Numbered from the stretch's first letter, positions 45,413 through 54,995 are shown. The stretch: DNA of 64,000 nucleotides from Myxacorys chilensis ATA2-1-KO14 (GCA_019359275.1 JAHHHP010000011.1:1-64000), one strand, 5' to 3'. Made by a program: numbers and translations. Notes: generated by a model from the sequence alone, not told the origin.

Positions 45413-46114
45413 CTATAGCCGACCGCGAAGCTTGAGTTTGCTGCGCAGGATGTTTAGCTTTGAAGGATGCAAGTATTCTTGGAGGCTAGAAACCTCATTT
45501 AGCAATGACGTGCCCCGCGCACACTCTTCTTCTAAAATTGCAACATAGCGCTGAAACTGAGCTTCAGACAGGCTTTGTCTCAGCATATATGTTGCAATGC
45601 TGATATTGGACACGGGATGCCGCAGTCCTTGAGAGAGCTTCTGCAATAAAACGCCCTTCATCTCAGCTAGTTCTTGGCTCGCTTGAAGGCGCTTCTCAAG
45701 AGACTCTACCTCTTGAACTTTCGCTTCGTACTGCTGCGCGAGTCTGGCATGTTTTTCTAGACAGCTATTAACCGCTCGCACTAATTCTTCGTTGGTAAAC
45801 GGTTTTGTGAGATAGTCATCTGCTCCCAGTTCCATCCCCATTCGCACATCAGCGCGTTCGGATCGACCCGTCAGAAAAATCAACGGGATTGTCGCGGTTG
45901 ATTGGTCTTGCCGCAACTGATTGAGCAAATCAAAGCCATCTAGCTGAGGCATCATGACATCGCAAATGACCAGATCTGGAGCTTCTTCTCGCGCCAAATC
46001 TAGCCCCGTTAAGCTATTACTTGTTGCGATCGCCCGAAAGTTTTGAAGTTCTAAAACTTCTTCAATGTTCTCTAAAATTTCTGCATCATCTTCGATCACC
46101 AAGATGCTGTTCAT
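45413..46114 (-). CDS. Response regulator with helical C-terminal domain
   Basis: A 233-residue protein. Residues 1-120 form a receiver: MNSILVIEDDAEI, acceptor Asp in LVICDVMMPQLDG, LTGRSE and KPFTNEEL. The C-terminal 110 residues are helical, with a coiled coil and GLRHPVSNISIATYMLRQSL, which looks like a degenerate HisKA dimerisation helix with a His but no ATPase domain. I used MNSILVIEDD at 46114; the longer frame adds eight residues. It is convergent with the PAS kinase. Confidence 0.9.
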   Translation of the reverse strand: MNSILVIEDDAEILENIEEVLELQNFRAIATSNSLTGLDLAREEAPDLVICDVMMPQLDGFDLLNQLRQDQSTATIPLIFLTGRSERADVRMGMELGADDYLTKPFTNEELVRAVNSCLEKHARLAQQYEAKVQEVESLEKRLQASQELAEMKGVLLQKLSQGLRHPVSNISIATYMLRQSLSEAQFQRYVAILEEECARGTSLLNEVSSLQEYLHPSKLNILRSKLKLRGRL

Positions 46115-46183
46115 TCGCAATTCCAGGGTAAACTGCATGGCACAGCCCGATCTGCCTGTTCCGGATCACGTTAACTCACAATT

Positions 46184-46321
46184 TTGTACGATGCCCTGGT
46201 AGATGCGTTTCCCTCCTCTGCTTCAGCACCAGTTGCAGTTGAGCAATTGCTACAAGCTAAAGGACGGCGTGATCAAGAGTTGAAGTCAGGATTTCAGGTG
46301 TATCTACTGCATTCTACCTAG
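46184..46321 (+). other. Coding-like fragment
   Basis: A 45-codon frame from a TTG to TAG reads LYDALVDAFPSSASAPVAVE, then QLLQAKGRRDQELKSGFQVY. Composition looks protein-like but there is no ribosome site. It may be the rest of a lost gene. The remainder of the 46139-46463 gap shows nothing else. Confidence 0.3.
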
Positions 46322-46463
46322 AAGAGAGCGCTGTTTCAGGCAGCTTCACCGCTTCTTCATGAAACTTGCTTAAGCGGCTCAGAGATTTCACGGATTTAGA
46401 TAATGACGAAGAGTACAAGTTTCCTACCGCTATCTAACTCCGTAAAATCTAAATTTGACCTAC

Positions 46464-47510
46464 CTAGCCTGCTCGTGTTCCAGCCAAAGAATTTTTGACG
46501 AAGGAATACAGAACAGTCCGCATTCGAGTGCCCTGTCGGCGAGTGAGATAGCGCTCCGTTAGGACAAGCGCCACGCTAATCGACGCAAGACTGAGCCATG
46601 CGCCAATTGCGCCCCAATAATGCAAGCTTGCTGCGATCGCGCCTGCACTCAAAATATAGCTGGTGGCTACCTGTCCGTGAGACCATCCCGCTTGCTGCAA
46701 ACGCTGATACAGATGAGAGCGGTGTGGTTTGAAAATGTTCTCTTTGTTCACCAATCGTCGTAACAAGGTGTAGATTGCGTCGGCAATCAACGGTAAGGTA
46801 ATTGCTAGCGATGTCCAGGCTTGAGCAGCCGACGATCCGGGATGATTGAGCAACGCGATCGCAACGGTCGCGCCTAGAACTGTGCTACCGACATCGCCCA
46901 TAAAAATTTTAGCGGGCGACCAGTTCCACCAGAGAAAGCCCAAGAGCGCGACGACCAAAATCATAAACAGCGGCTGGTTTAGCTCGATGGCTAAAAATGT
47001 AAGCTGCACGGCAGACACTCCAGCCACCAATCCATCCAGCCCATCCATAAAGTTGTAGAAGTTGATCAGTGCTGTCACGCCGACGACAGTCAGCAGAATC
47101 GCCGCGATCGCGCCTATCACTCCCAGTGAAGCAAACCAAGGCTGCGGAAATGCGCCAAACCAAAAGACTGCTATTCCAGCCGTTGCCAACTGCACAAGGT
47201 AGCGAATACCCGCTGGAACATCGCCGCGATCGTCAAAGATGCCCACAATGACAAGCGGAATCAAAACTGTCCATACTTGTAGCAGATACATCGGTTCTAC
47301 TATTGTAGAACCTGAGAGCAACATAGCAATGCTGGTGAGCGCAAATGCTGCGACAAATCCTAGTCCGCCACCACGTGGAGTCGGTTGAGTATGAGAACTC
47401 CGATGATTAGGAATATCGAGCAAATGGGAACTGAAATACTGCCGAATGACTGATACAAGAAGAAAACTAAGCGTTCCACTCGCAACTAAAAACGCTGGAA
47501 GAATATTCAT
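46464..47510 (-). CDS. WecA/MraY-type phospho-sugar transferase (priming glycosyltransferase)
   Basis: A 348-residue polytopic membrane enzyme (about 10 helices) that transfers a HexNAc-1-phosphate to undecaprenyl phosphate. Family motifs are HTQPTPRGGGLGF, NFYNFMDGLDGLVAGVS (catalytic Asp cluster), WNWSPAKIFMGDVGSTVLG and the cytoplasmic NIFKPHRSHLYQRLQQAGW. It resembles WecA and cyanobacterial glycosyltransferase 4 proteins. It likely starts the repeat unit made by the glycosyltransferases encoded upstream in this minus-strand cluster, of which it is the last gene. Confidence 0.93.
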   Translation of the reverse strand: MNILPAFLVASGTLSFLLVSVIRQYFSSHLLDIPNHRSSHTQPTPRGGGLGFVAAFALTSIAMLLSGSTIVEPMYLLQVWTVLIPLVIVGIFDDRGDVPAGIRYLVQLATAGIAVFWFGAFPQPWFASLGVIGAIAAILLTVVGVTALINFYNFMDGLDGLVAGVSAVQLTFLAIELNQPLFMILVVALLGFLWWNWSPAKIFMGDVGSTVLGATVAIALLNHPGSSAAQAWTSLAITLPLIADAIYTLLRRLVNKENIFKPHRSHLYQRLQQAGWSHGQVATSYILSAGAIAASLHYWGAIGAWLSLASISVALVLTERYLTRRQGTRMRTVLYSFVKNSLAGTRAG

Positions 47511-47599
47511 GGCGAAAAAATAGAAACCGATTTCTGAATCAGAAATGCAGTTCTTAATAAACTACTTTGCGAAATGGCTGCACCCAGTTATGAACCTGA

Positions 47600-48574
47600 T
47601 CAATGAGTAGTGGAATACCAAGTAGCGGTCGCCTCTAGTCCCTGCTGGAGGCTATAAGGCGGTTGCCATCCAAGGATTCTACGAATACTGCGATCGTCAA
47701 TGGTGAGAGAACCTAAGAGCCGATCGATTGCGGCAGACTTACGTGTAACTTTTCCGAAAAATCTCAGCGTATCCGGAGAAATTGGTAACAAATGTGCAGA
47801 AGAATTGAACGCGATCGCAACATTTCGGATTAACTCTGGAGTCGATACATCGACGCCATCGCTGACCAAAAAAGTGTGCCCTGGTGCCTCTGAATGAACA
47901 GTACAGGTGGCGATCGCGTCCACTAAATTACCAACATAGATCAAACTTCGAGCATTATTGACGCCACCCAATGGCAGCGGAATCCCTCGCTTCACCAGTC
48001 GCATTAACTGTAGAAAATTAGCTTTCACCCCTGCACCGTAAACGAGCGGCGGTCTGATCACCACCACTTCTAACCCCGTGTCTGCGGCAACCTCTTGCAG
48101 CGCACACTCCGCTTCCCATTTGCTGGTTCCATATGGATCTTGAGGCGACGGTTTTGATGACTCGGTGTAAGGCTCAGACTGTCCTTCACCATTAACTTTG
48201 ATTGAACTGAGATAAACGAAACGCTGCACTCCAGCTTTTGCAGCCGCGATCGCGAGTTCTCTGGTCGCCTCAGTATTAACGTCACGAAAAGCGCTCAATG
48301 GATCACTCACAGAATCTTGCATGACATGCACACGAGCCGCTAGATGAACGATGCAATCGACTTGGGATAATACATCTTGTCGGGCTGCAAGGTCGTTCAA
48401 GGACTTTGCAACAACGGGTTCAACGTGCGCTGGGAGCAGAGCGGTTTGAGAAGATGCTCTCACGACTCCATGAATTGATGCATGAGACAACTGCGACGAT
48501 TGCTGCCCATTTCCGAAGGATTTACAAAAGGCAGTGCCAACAAAACCACTGGCTCCTGTGACTAAAAGTTTCAT
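47600..48574 (-). CDS. NAD-dependent sugar epimerase (UDP-glucose 4-epimerase-like)
   Basis: A 324-residue extended SDR. It has the NAD loop VTGASGFVGTAF, VHLAARVHVM, catalytic Ser in YLSSIKVNGE, YGTSKWEAE (Tyr/Lys) and VVIRPPLVYG. It resembles the WbpV/WbgU-type epimerases encoded beside WecA-like transferases in O-antigen loci. The likely substrate is a UDP-HexNAc used in the priming step. The start overlaps the preceding GT2 gene stop by four bases (ATGA), showing coupling. Confidence 0.92.
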   Translation of the reverse strand: MKLLVTGASGFVGTAFCKSFGNGQQSSQLSHASIHGVVRASSQTALLPAHVEPVVAKSLNDLAARQDVLSQVDCIVHLAARVHVMQDSVSDPLSAFRDVNTEATRELAIAAAKAGVQRFVYLSSIKVNGEGQSEPYTESSKPSPQDPYGTSKWEAECALQEVAADTGLEVVVIRPPLVYGAGVKANFLQLMRLVKRGIPLPLGGVNNARSLIYVGNLVDAIATCTVHSEAPGHTFLVSDGVDVSTPELIRNVAIAFNSSAHLLPISPDTLRFFGKVTRKSAAIDRLLGSLTIDDRSIRRILGWQPPYSLQQGLEATATWYSTTH

Positions 48575-49326
48575 GTGGGTCGATAAACAAGTTGAAAGAC
48601 TTTAGTAAAATATTTAGAAAGTACCTTTGGCATGTTGGTCTGAATATTGTTTTCAGCACAACCTCGAATAATTTCTCGATTGAGAATCCAGTTGCTCTTT
48701 AAATTCGTGGTACTTACGCCTCCCGTCCGCATTTTCACCATCGTTTTTGGCAAGTAGCTGTAAGACAAACGATGCTTGGCCAGAAACCGAGTCAACAATT
48801 CGTAGTCAGCCGCAATCTGATAGTCTGTTTTAAACAGCCCATACTGCTCATAGGCCCAGCGTTTGACGAAAAAGGTGGGGTGAGCAGGCATCCAACCATA
48901 CGCAAATTGGTCAGGATGAAATCTTGCCGAACTGTAATACCGAACAACTCTATCGAGATCGCTAGAGGTGACGTACACTAAGTCACCAAATACCGAATTG
49001 GCTCCAGTCTGCTCAAATTGCCGAACAACGCTAGAAATAACAGTTGTATCAGCGTAAAAATCATCGGAGTTAAGAATACCAATAATATCGCCTGATGCGA
49101 GACGAAGCCCTTTGTTCATCGCATCGTAAATGCCGCGATCGCGCTCTGAAACCACCTTAGCAATTTTGCCAGTATAGGTGTTGATAATACTTAGCGTCTT
49201 GTCAGTCGAAGCGCCATCAATAATGATATGTTCAATATCAGGATGATCCTGCAATAAAACAGACTGAATCGTATCTTCAATAGTCTGTTCACCATTGAAA
49301 ACTACGGTAATAATTGAAACTTTCAT
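48571..49326 (-). CDS. Glycosyltransferase family 2
   Basis: A 251-residue GT-A transferase of the WcaA/EpsE type. It shows ITVVFNGEQTIEDTIQSVL, HIIIDGASTDKT, ERDRGIYDAMNKGLRLASGD and the NSDDFY metal-binding motif; YLPKTMVKMRTGGVS lies toward the C-terminus. It adds one sugar to the lipid-linked repeat; donor and linkage cannot be read. It is coupled to the epimerase gene. Confidence 0.92.
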   Translation of the reverse strand: MKVSIITVVFNGEQTIEDTIQSVLLQDHPDIEHIIIDGASTDKTLSIINTYTGKIAKVVSERDRGIYDAMNKGLRLASGDIIGILNSDDFYADTTVISSVVRQFEQTGANSVFGDLVYVTSSDLDRVVRYYSSARFHPDQFAYGWMPAHPTFFVKRWAYEQYGLFKTDYQIAADYELLTRFLAKHRLSYSYLPKTMVKMRTGGVSTTNLKSNWILNREIIRGCAENNIQTNMPKVLSKYFTKVFQLVYRPT

Positions 49327-49403
49327 AGAAATTTTTGGACTAATGATTTCATGTCTAACGTGTTGAAACGTCTGTCACCATGCTTTCGGAATTGCGGCCT
49401 ACG

Positions 49404-49982
49404 CTAATCGCGTGCGTTAGCCTCTTCCATCATCTCTCGTTTTTTAATCGCGATCGCAGGATTGCCACTGTAGATCATCATTGGATCTAGCGATCGCATT
49501 GCCACACCACCCAAGCAAAGAATTGCTCCCGAACCAATTTTCACGCCCGGGGCCACCACTGCCTTTGCGGCTATCCAGCTTCCTGCTTCAAGATAGATGG
49601 AGCTAGGCTTGAGCGCAAATTGTGGATCGCTCCAGTCGTGATTGCCAGTGCAAAAGTAAACGCCTTGAGAAACGCAAACGTGATCTTCAAGCGTAATGGG
49701 AGCGACGTTATCAAACCAAACACCTTCACCAATCCAGCAGTGATTTCCAATGCTCAAGCGCCACGGAAATTTAACCTTAACCTCTGGCTTAATCCGGACT
49801 CCTTGCCCGATACTGGCTCCAAACGACCGCAGTACCCACACTTTGAGGGCTGAGATAGGAATCAAGCGACTCCTAACGAATTGATCTCCGATGAAGAACC
49901 AGAGAAGCTGTTTCCAGATGGATGCGCCGGGGGTATAATCTCCGATCGTATATTGGTCAAGACGAATGAAGTTGAAGCTCAC
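49404..49982 (-). CDS. WcaF-like acetyltransferase (left-handed beta-helix)
   Basis: A 192-residue hexapeptide-repeat acyltransferase of the WcaF/colanic acid type. FIGDQFVRSRLIPISALKVW, KFPWRLSIGNHCWIGEGVWF, YFCTGNHDWSDPQF and PGVKIGSGAILCLGGV mark the repeats; the catalytic His is likely in GNHDW. It would O-acetylate a sugar of the repeat unit. It stands in the same operon direction as the glycosyltransferases. Confidence 0.93.
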   Translation of the reverse strand: MSFNFIRLDQYTIGDYTPGASIWKQLLWFFIGDQFVRSRLIPISALKVWVLRSFGASIGQGVRIKPEVKVKFPWRLSIGNHCWIGEGVWFDNVAPITLEDHVCVSQGVYFCTGNHDWSDPQFALKPSSIYLEAGSWIAAKAVVAPGVKIGSGAILCLGGVAMRSLDPMMIYSGNPAIAIKKREMMEEANARD

Positions 49983-49997
49983 AGTGCTTTAGAACAA

Positions 49998-50060
49998 GGG
50001 TTAAACTTAGTGATTGAACTTGGCGGTTGAACTTAGGGGTTGAACTTGGGGGTTGAACTT
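49998..50060. repeat. 13-bp tandem repeat, about five copies
   Basis: The unit GTTGAACTTNGGG repeats with few changes between 49998 and 50060. It lies just downstream of the 50059-50904 gene and its last bases touch that stop codon. A similar TTGAACTTGGCGG occurs inside the gene's end near 50070, suggesting it seeded the expansion. Confidence 0.75.
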
Positions 50061-50904
50061 AAAGAGCAGCCTTGAACTTGGCGGTTTCCTGCCACCAAGC
50101 TTGTTTAGTATCTAAGATGTTTGTTCTAGGGTTGTCGTGTCCAGCCCAATCCCATAGAACTAAGCCATTGGCTCCGCGATCGCGGACGGTTTGTAACTGG
50201 GTTCGCCAGTAGTCTCCTTCAACAAATTGATTGCGACGCTCACGGTTGCTGTTGTGATACCGGCACCAGAGAAACGGGTAAACGGGTTTACCAAACTGCT
50301 GTGCTTCTTCGATGTTTGCACTCGCGTAAGTTACCCATCCGGGAACATCTTCGTAAAAGGTATAGAGGGAGGGTGTGAGAAAATCAGAAGCGTCGGCGAT
50401 CGGTTTAAGGAATTGGTTTGCAGCCCTCCAGCTTGGGCGTCCGCCGGGAAGGTTTCGCACGGGTGTCCAGTAGTCGCGAATCGGCGGGATGCTATAGACG
50501 CTAAGTTTAAGCGATGGAGCCGCTTCGCGCATCCATTGAATGACTTGGACAAGCTTATCAACGCTTTCTTGCACCTCAGCTTTTGGGTCTTTGTCGATGT
50601 TGGTCTTCCAATGCTCGATGTCGATCGCAAAATGCGAAAACTTCTCTGCGGCGTCACGGGCAGTTTTTTGGCAAGCTTCTCGATTGGGCTGAGATCGATC
50701 GTTGTTTTTCCAAAATCCACTCCCATCGATTCGCATGGGCGTCAGTCCGACATCAGGCTTTTGATCGTAGATGAGACCGTCGAAGATCGTAAAAGAGGCG
50801 GCTCGTCGAACAGGGAGAGACTCGACCTTCTGACAGGCACTCGGAAGAAGGGCAGTTCCACCCAGAAGCGTGAGAAACTGTCTACGGTTCCAAAGGTTTG
50901 GCAT
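50059..50904 (-). CDS. Twin-arginine/lipoprotein-type protein with glycosidase-like TIM barrel
   Basis: A 281-residue exported protein. The N-terminus NRRQFLTLLGGTALLPSAC combines a twin-arginine signal and a lipobox ending in Cys24. The rest has a TIM-barrel rhythm with acidic strand ends: FAIDIEHW, SVYSIPPIRDYW, LTPSLYTFYEDVPGW, PVYPFLWCRYHNSN and GLVLWDWAGHDN. The Asp-Ile-Glu pair in FAIDIEHW recalls the catalytic pair of hyaluronidase-like (GH56) enzymes. It could trim or release the polymer. This is a fold-level guess, not a family match. Confidence 0.75.
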   Translation of the reverse strand: MPNLWNRRQFLTLLGGTALLPSACQKVESLPVRRAASFTIFDGLIYDQKPDVGLTPMRIDGSGFWKNNDRSQPNREACQKTARDAAEKFSHFAIDIEHWKTNIDKDPKAEVQESVDKLVQVIQWMREAAPSLKLSVYSIPPIRDYWTPVRNLPGGRPSWRAANQFLKPIADASDFLTPSLYTFYEDVPGWVTYASANIEEAQQFGKPVYPFLWCRYHNSNRERRNQFVEGDYWRTQLQTVRDRGANGLVLWDWAGHDNPRTNILDTKQAWWQETAKFKAAL

Positions 50905-51185
50905 TTGAGAAGATCTCCTATCTTGGACTTAGTGAATTGTGGAGTCGAAAATAAAGCTGAATTCTTCCCCTGTTCTAGAGACTTTCAACGTAGGTCTCCA
51001 TGACGGCTCAACCCCTGTTGCAATAGCAATAACGCGCAAAACTGCACCTCGGCTCAATTGCCCAAAATGAGGAAACATTTGCATGAATGCAGAGATTCTA
51101 AGTAAAGAGAACCACTCCGTGAATCTAAGCATTTTGTGCGCGCTAAGCTTGTGCTGAGAGCGATTGAGTGGGCTGTCGCTGCAGC

Positions 51186-51767
51186 CTAATTTGGATGGGC
51201 TGATTTGAAAAATGTCGATCGATATCGCAGACTCGCGCCAGTTCGCCCTGTCATCAGCCACATCGCAGAACGTCCCACATCTCGCAGAACGCGCAGTTTC
51301 GACTCTTGGCGATGCTGACCAGACACTTCAATTGGGGTAAAAGCAATCCCCTGACTGCCAAATACAAAAGTTGCGATCGCTTCTGCCCGGCGCATGTGAT
51401 AGTCAGAAGTCACAATATACACATGCTGAATACCGCGCCGCTTAAAGTCTGGAACAACGGTTGTAAAATTTGTTACTGTATCTGTCGCACGCGGATCGAA
51501 ATACAGACGCGACTTTGGAATGCCAGCCGCCTCAAAAATGCGAACGGCATCAGGCGAACCTGCAGAGACCCAGATATTGAGCGATGGATGCTTTTGAGCG
51601 AGTTTCACCGCGTATGCTTCACGATCAGAACTTCCCCCTAAAATCAGAATCATTTCGGGGTTGGGGGATTGTTGCCGCGCGATCGCAAGCTGAGCTGGAA
51701 TATAACCCAAGCTCAACACAATAAGACTGGAGGTGATGCACCGAAGCAGCCGGACGCGAGTAAACAC
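51186..51767 (-). CDS. YdcF family (DUF218) protein
   Basis: A 193-residue DUF218 protein with an N-terminal membrane segment (about 10-28). ILILGGSSDREAYAVKLAQ, LNIWVSAGSPDA, DPRATDTVTNF and VTSDYHMRRAEAIATFVF are the family signatures. YdcF-type proteins accompany polysaccharide and envelope genes, and some bind SAM, but their role is not fixed. It lies 48 bases after the GT2 gene in the operon. Confidence 0.9.
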   Translation of the reverse strand: MFTRVRLLRCITSSLIVLSLGYIPAQLAIARQQSPNPEMILILGGSSDREAYAVKLAQKHPSLNIWVSAGSPDAVRIFEAAGIPKSRLYFDPRATDTVTNFTTVVPDFKRRGIQHVYIVTSDYHMRRAEAIATFVFGSQGIAFTPIEVSGQHRQESKLRVLRDVGRSAMWLMTGRTGASLRYRSTFFKSAHPN

Positions 51768-51814
51768 GGTAAGAAATGAACACTGGTAGAATCCCTGGTG
51801 TTAGTTTAGCCCGT

Positions 51815-52588
51815 TTAGCTCTTTTGCGAACCCCATTCCGCCTGAATTAAGTGAATTGATAAGAGAATTTCAGCTAAGACTCGCTGAAAGGTGTAGTACC
51901 AACCTGCCCACCCATCCAAGATTCCACCTTTAAGGATTAGACAATAGAACAAGATCACGAATGGTGCGAGGATTTTCGTTTTGCGAATGCGATCGCCCAG
52001 GCTCAACTCGCGTTTTGGCGTTGCCAACAGCTTTTTTACTTCTAACACCATGTAGCGATCTTGCGCCCAGAGCCAGCGGCTCAGCGCTTTCCGATCGTCA
52101 TGATAAATACAAGAATTCAGCATTGCTGCTTTGCCAGAGACCTGCAGCCGTTGCGTATGTCCATCATCGATATAAGTGGATTTCTGGCAGCGAAACAGAG
52201 CTTGCCGAGGTGGTAATAGCGTGCCGCGCAGAGGTTTGCCAAACACACAGTATTTAAAGGGAATGTAGTATCCGTCAACGTCTGTTTCCAACGGCAATGC
52301 TTTAATTTCAGAGACAAGATCATCGGTGACAACATAATCTGCATCTAGTGACAGTGCCCATTCCGTTTGAACATGCGACAGCCCAAAATTCCACTGGTTA
52401 GCGTGCGTATCAAACCGCCGTTGGAAAATTTCGACTTGTGGATAAGCGCGGAGAATATCGAGCGTTTCATCGGTGCTATAGCTGTCGATCACCACAATTC
52501 GGCTTGCCCACGTCAGGTGTTGAAGCACCCGATCGAGATTTGGAGCTTCATTAAACGTGAGAATTAGCGGTGTGATGTTTATCAGCAT
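51815..52588 (-). CDS. Glycosyltransferase family 2, WaaE-like
   Basis: A 257-residue GT2 of the WaaE/KdtX type. It contains ITPLILTFNEAPNLDRVLQH, VIDSYSTDETLDIL, WALSLDADYVVTDDL (DxD), and the closing hydrophobic region FVILFYCLILKGGILDGWAG. It would add a hexose to an oligosaccharide. Its first 38 bases overlap the end of the preceding GT4 gene in another frame, so the two are coupled. Confidence 0.92.
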   Translation of the reverse strand: MLINITPLILTFNEAPNLDRVLQHLTWASRIVVIDSYSTDETLDILRAYPQVEIFQRRFDTHANQWNFGLSHVQTEWALSLDADYVVTDDLVSEIKALPLETDVDGYYIPFKYCVFGKPLRGTLLPPRQALFRCQKSTYIDDGHTQRLQVSGKAAMLNSCIYHDDRKALSRWLWAQDRYMVLEVKKLLATPKRELSLGDRIRKTKILAPFVILFYCLILKGGILDGWAGWYYTFQRVLAEILLSIHLIQAEWGSQKS

Positions 52589-53765
52589 AAGTCGTAGGCT
52601 TGAGAACTGCTTGATAGGTTTCGGCTAATGTCGCCGCAATTTGATCCCAGGTGTAATGCTCGAAGATAAACCGACGAGCGCGATCGCCGACGGCTCTCGC
52701 AATGTCAGGAGATTCTAAACAGTATCGAATCGTCTCTCTGATCTCGTTTGTGTCTAAGGCAGGCACGTAACCAAGTTGCTGCTCTTCAAGGACAGAGGCA
52801 AGAGCAACACCAGGTGTCAAAATTGTCGTCAGCCCTGCTGCCATTGCTTCTAGCACAACCATTCCAAAATTCTCAGAACAAGAAGTGAGGGCAAAGAAGT
52901 CTGATCCTTGAAGCAACAGATCCTTAAATTCCCCGGTTACAAAGCCAGGGCGATAGGTGCGCGTTTGAATTCCAGCTTTGTTTAGCAACAGGTCTACTTC
53001 CTGTTCATATTCTGGAGTTCCATTTCCTGCTAACACAAAAGTAAATGGCAGATTAGCCAGTTGTCCTAGTGCCGGAACGAGGTACTCTAAGCCTTTCTTG
53101 TGATGTAGCCGAGACATAAATAGAATAATTGGCTGCTCTTCTGGTAGCTTGAGTTGCTTGCGTAGTCGTACACGAGCATCAGGAATTGGATCAGCAACAG
53201 AAACTCCAAGCGGCAAGACAACACTGGGAACATTTAGTGCCAATTGCTTCATCTCCCGTTCTTCCATCACAGAAGTCAACTGCAAAAATCGGCTTTGTCG
53301 AATATTGTCCCGCTCAATGAGCGATAGGTAGAGTTGTTTTTTTAGTTTGCTTTGCTGAAGCGACCAGTTGCATAGTAATCCATGTGGTTGATGAATATAG
53401 GGAACTCGCTTTAGTCGCGCGATCGTCATCGCGATCGTCGATGGATACGAGAACAGTGCATGAACATGAACTAAGTCGTACTCAGCAATATGTTTCCACA
53501 ACCAAGCTGTGAGTGCCTTGGAAAAGGCAAATTCGCGGATGGCAGACTGAGGTGGAGAAAAGCGGGGGAAAAACCAGGTTGGAATGTGCTGGTACTCAAC
53601 CTTTTGCTCCAGTGGAACATCCAACAGTGCTTCTCCATCATCATTTGTAGTGGCAAGTTCCACATCGGCTCCTTGCAACCTTAAAGCTTGTAGTAATCCC
53701 AAAACTGCTTGGCTTGTGCCTCCCCGAGATAATCCAACAGAAGGGATGACATGAAGAATTTTCAT
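52551..53765 (-). CDS. Glycosyltransferase family 4
   Basis: A 404-residue GT-B transferase. The acceptor half has HVIPSVGLSRGGTSQAVLGL and the donor half has ILFMSRLHHKKGLEYLVPAL and SCSENFGMVVLEAMAAGL, the E-x7-E region of GT4. It begins 13 bases after the next upstream GT4 gene. Donor sugar unknown. Part of the polysaccharide cluster. Confidence 0.93.
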   Translation of the reverse strand: MKILHVIPSVGLSRGGTSQAVLGLLQALRLQGADVELATTNDDGEALLDVPLEQKVEYQHIPTWFFPRFSPPQSAIREFAFSKALTAWLWKHIAEYDLVHVHALFSYPSTIAMTIARLKRVPYIHQPHGLLCNWSLQQSKLKKQLYLSLIERDNIRQSRFLQLTSVMEEREMKQLALNVPSVVLPLGVSVADPIPDARVRLRKQLKLPEEQPIILFMSRLHHKKGLEYLVPALGQLANLPFTFVLAGNGTPEYEQEVDLLLNKAGIQTRTYRPGFVTGEFKDLLLQGSDFFALTSCSENFGMVVLEAMAAGLTTILTPGVALASVLEEQQLGYVPALDTNEIRETIRYCLESPDIARAVGDRARRFIFEHYTWDQIAATLAETYQAVLKPTTYADKHHTANSHV

Positions 53766-53777
53766 ACAAGTAATTTT

Positions 53778-54926
53778 TTATACAATCAAATTAGGCTGAG
53801 CTTCGCTTAACGCAACCCTTACAGCTTGACTCAAGCCTTGAGCAAAGTGAGCAGGCGAAAATTTTTGAATATGACTTAACGCTGCTGTCCCCATTGCTTC
53901 AGCATCTACCATCTCTGAACTCATCTTGACCATCAATCCAGTCATCTGTTCGATATTATCGGGATCAAATCCCCAACCATTTATCCCTTCAATCACTAGA
54001 TCTTCAAAACATCCACAGCGATTCGATACCAGCACAGGTAGTCCCGCTGCCATTGCCTCATTGACTACCAATCCCCACTGCTCTTGAGTACTAGCATGAA
54101 CAAAACAACCCGCGTGAGCAAAATATGGTAGTAGTTCGTCCTGCTGAAGGAAGCCTGGTAAATGAATGCGATCGCTTAAACCCAGTTCCGCAATTTGCTG
54201 CTCAAGCTGAGGGCGAAGCTGACCATCACCGCACAAGACCAGATCCCAAGCTTGTGAACCCGCTTGCTGACTATAAGCAGCATAAGCAGAAATAAGATTT
54301 GACAGATTTTTTTTAGGAATAAAGCGATTGATGGACAGAAAGAAGGGTCGAGCAATTGGTGGTGGTAGCGATCGAATCTTAGACGGGTGAAAGGCGTCAT
54401 TGCCTACCACGTTATACCCCACTACAATTTGCTCCGGCAGCATTCCCAGCTTAGTGAGGTAGCGTTTTTGAGGGTTTCCGCCCACCAATGCGGCTTGGAA
54501 CTGTTTAAGGATTGTTCGCTTAACCTGCTCTTGCCACCACCGTCGTGGAGCATCATCTTCTTTGGTCGCTGAAAATAGAATTCTGGCTTTTCCCGTCCAT
54601 GCTCCCCACATTAGCGCCATCAGCATAGACGGGCGAAAGTACCCCATAATGGCGATCGCATCCGGTTGAACCCGCTCCAACGTTTTAATCAGGGATTGAC
54701 CTAACTTAATAGGATTGACCGCTTCAAGCTGTTGATTTTCAGTGATCGTAATAAACGGGTAGGGAAGATGCTCAACGCTAGTCCTCCACTCGTAGTCTGC
54801 TTCCGCTCGCGCGAGTTCGATTGCCGTTACCTGCCAATTTAAGTCTTGGCAAAGTTGATGCATCGCATTGAGACGCGCCAGATGATAGGGACCGTAATTT
54901 GTGAATAGCAGAGCAATGTGAGTCAT
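53778..54926 (-). CDS. Glycosyltransferase family 4
   Basis: A 382-residue GT-B transferase. LFTNYGPYHLARLNAM opens the acceptor domain, FFLSINRFIPKKNLSNLISA the donor domain, and EQWGLVVNEAMAAGLPVLVS carries the E-x7-E donor site. GCFEDLVIEGINGWGF follows. The layout suits the hormogonium-polysaccharide type of transferases, but the specific sugar is unknown. Confidence 0.92.
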   Translation of the reverse strand: MTHIALLFTNYGPYHLARLNAMHQLCQDLNWQVTAIELARAEADYEWRTSVEHLPYPFITITENQQLEAVNPIKLGQSLIKTLERVQPDAIAIMGYFRPSMLMALMWGAWTGKARILFSATKEDDAPRRWWQEQVKRTILKQFQAALVGGNPQKRYLTKLGMLPEQIVVGYNVVGNDAFHPSKIRSLPPPIARPFFLSINRFIPKKNLSNLISAYAAYSQQAGSQAWDLVLCGDGQLRPQLEQQIAELGLSDRIHLPGFLQQDELLPYFAHAGCFVHASTQEQWGLVVNEAMAAGLPVLVSNRCGCFEDLVIEGINGWGFDPDNIEQMTGLMVKMSSEMVDAEAMGTAALSHIQKFSPAHFAQGLSQAVRVALSEAQPNLIV

Positions 54927-54995
54927 AATTTCTATCTATGCGTCAACCGCGATCGTTGACTTCAACGAGTCTGTTTCGATTTAGTCTCCTGGCGC

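Noticed and set aside
50227..51003. A 258-codon + strand frame opposite the lipoprotein gene
   Set aside because: Its product shows no family features, while the minus strand encodes a clear exported protein with a signal and regular strand pattern. It is a shadow of that gene.
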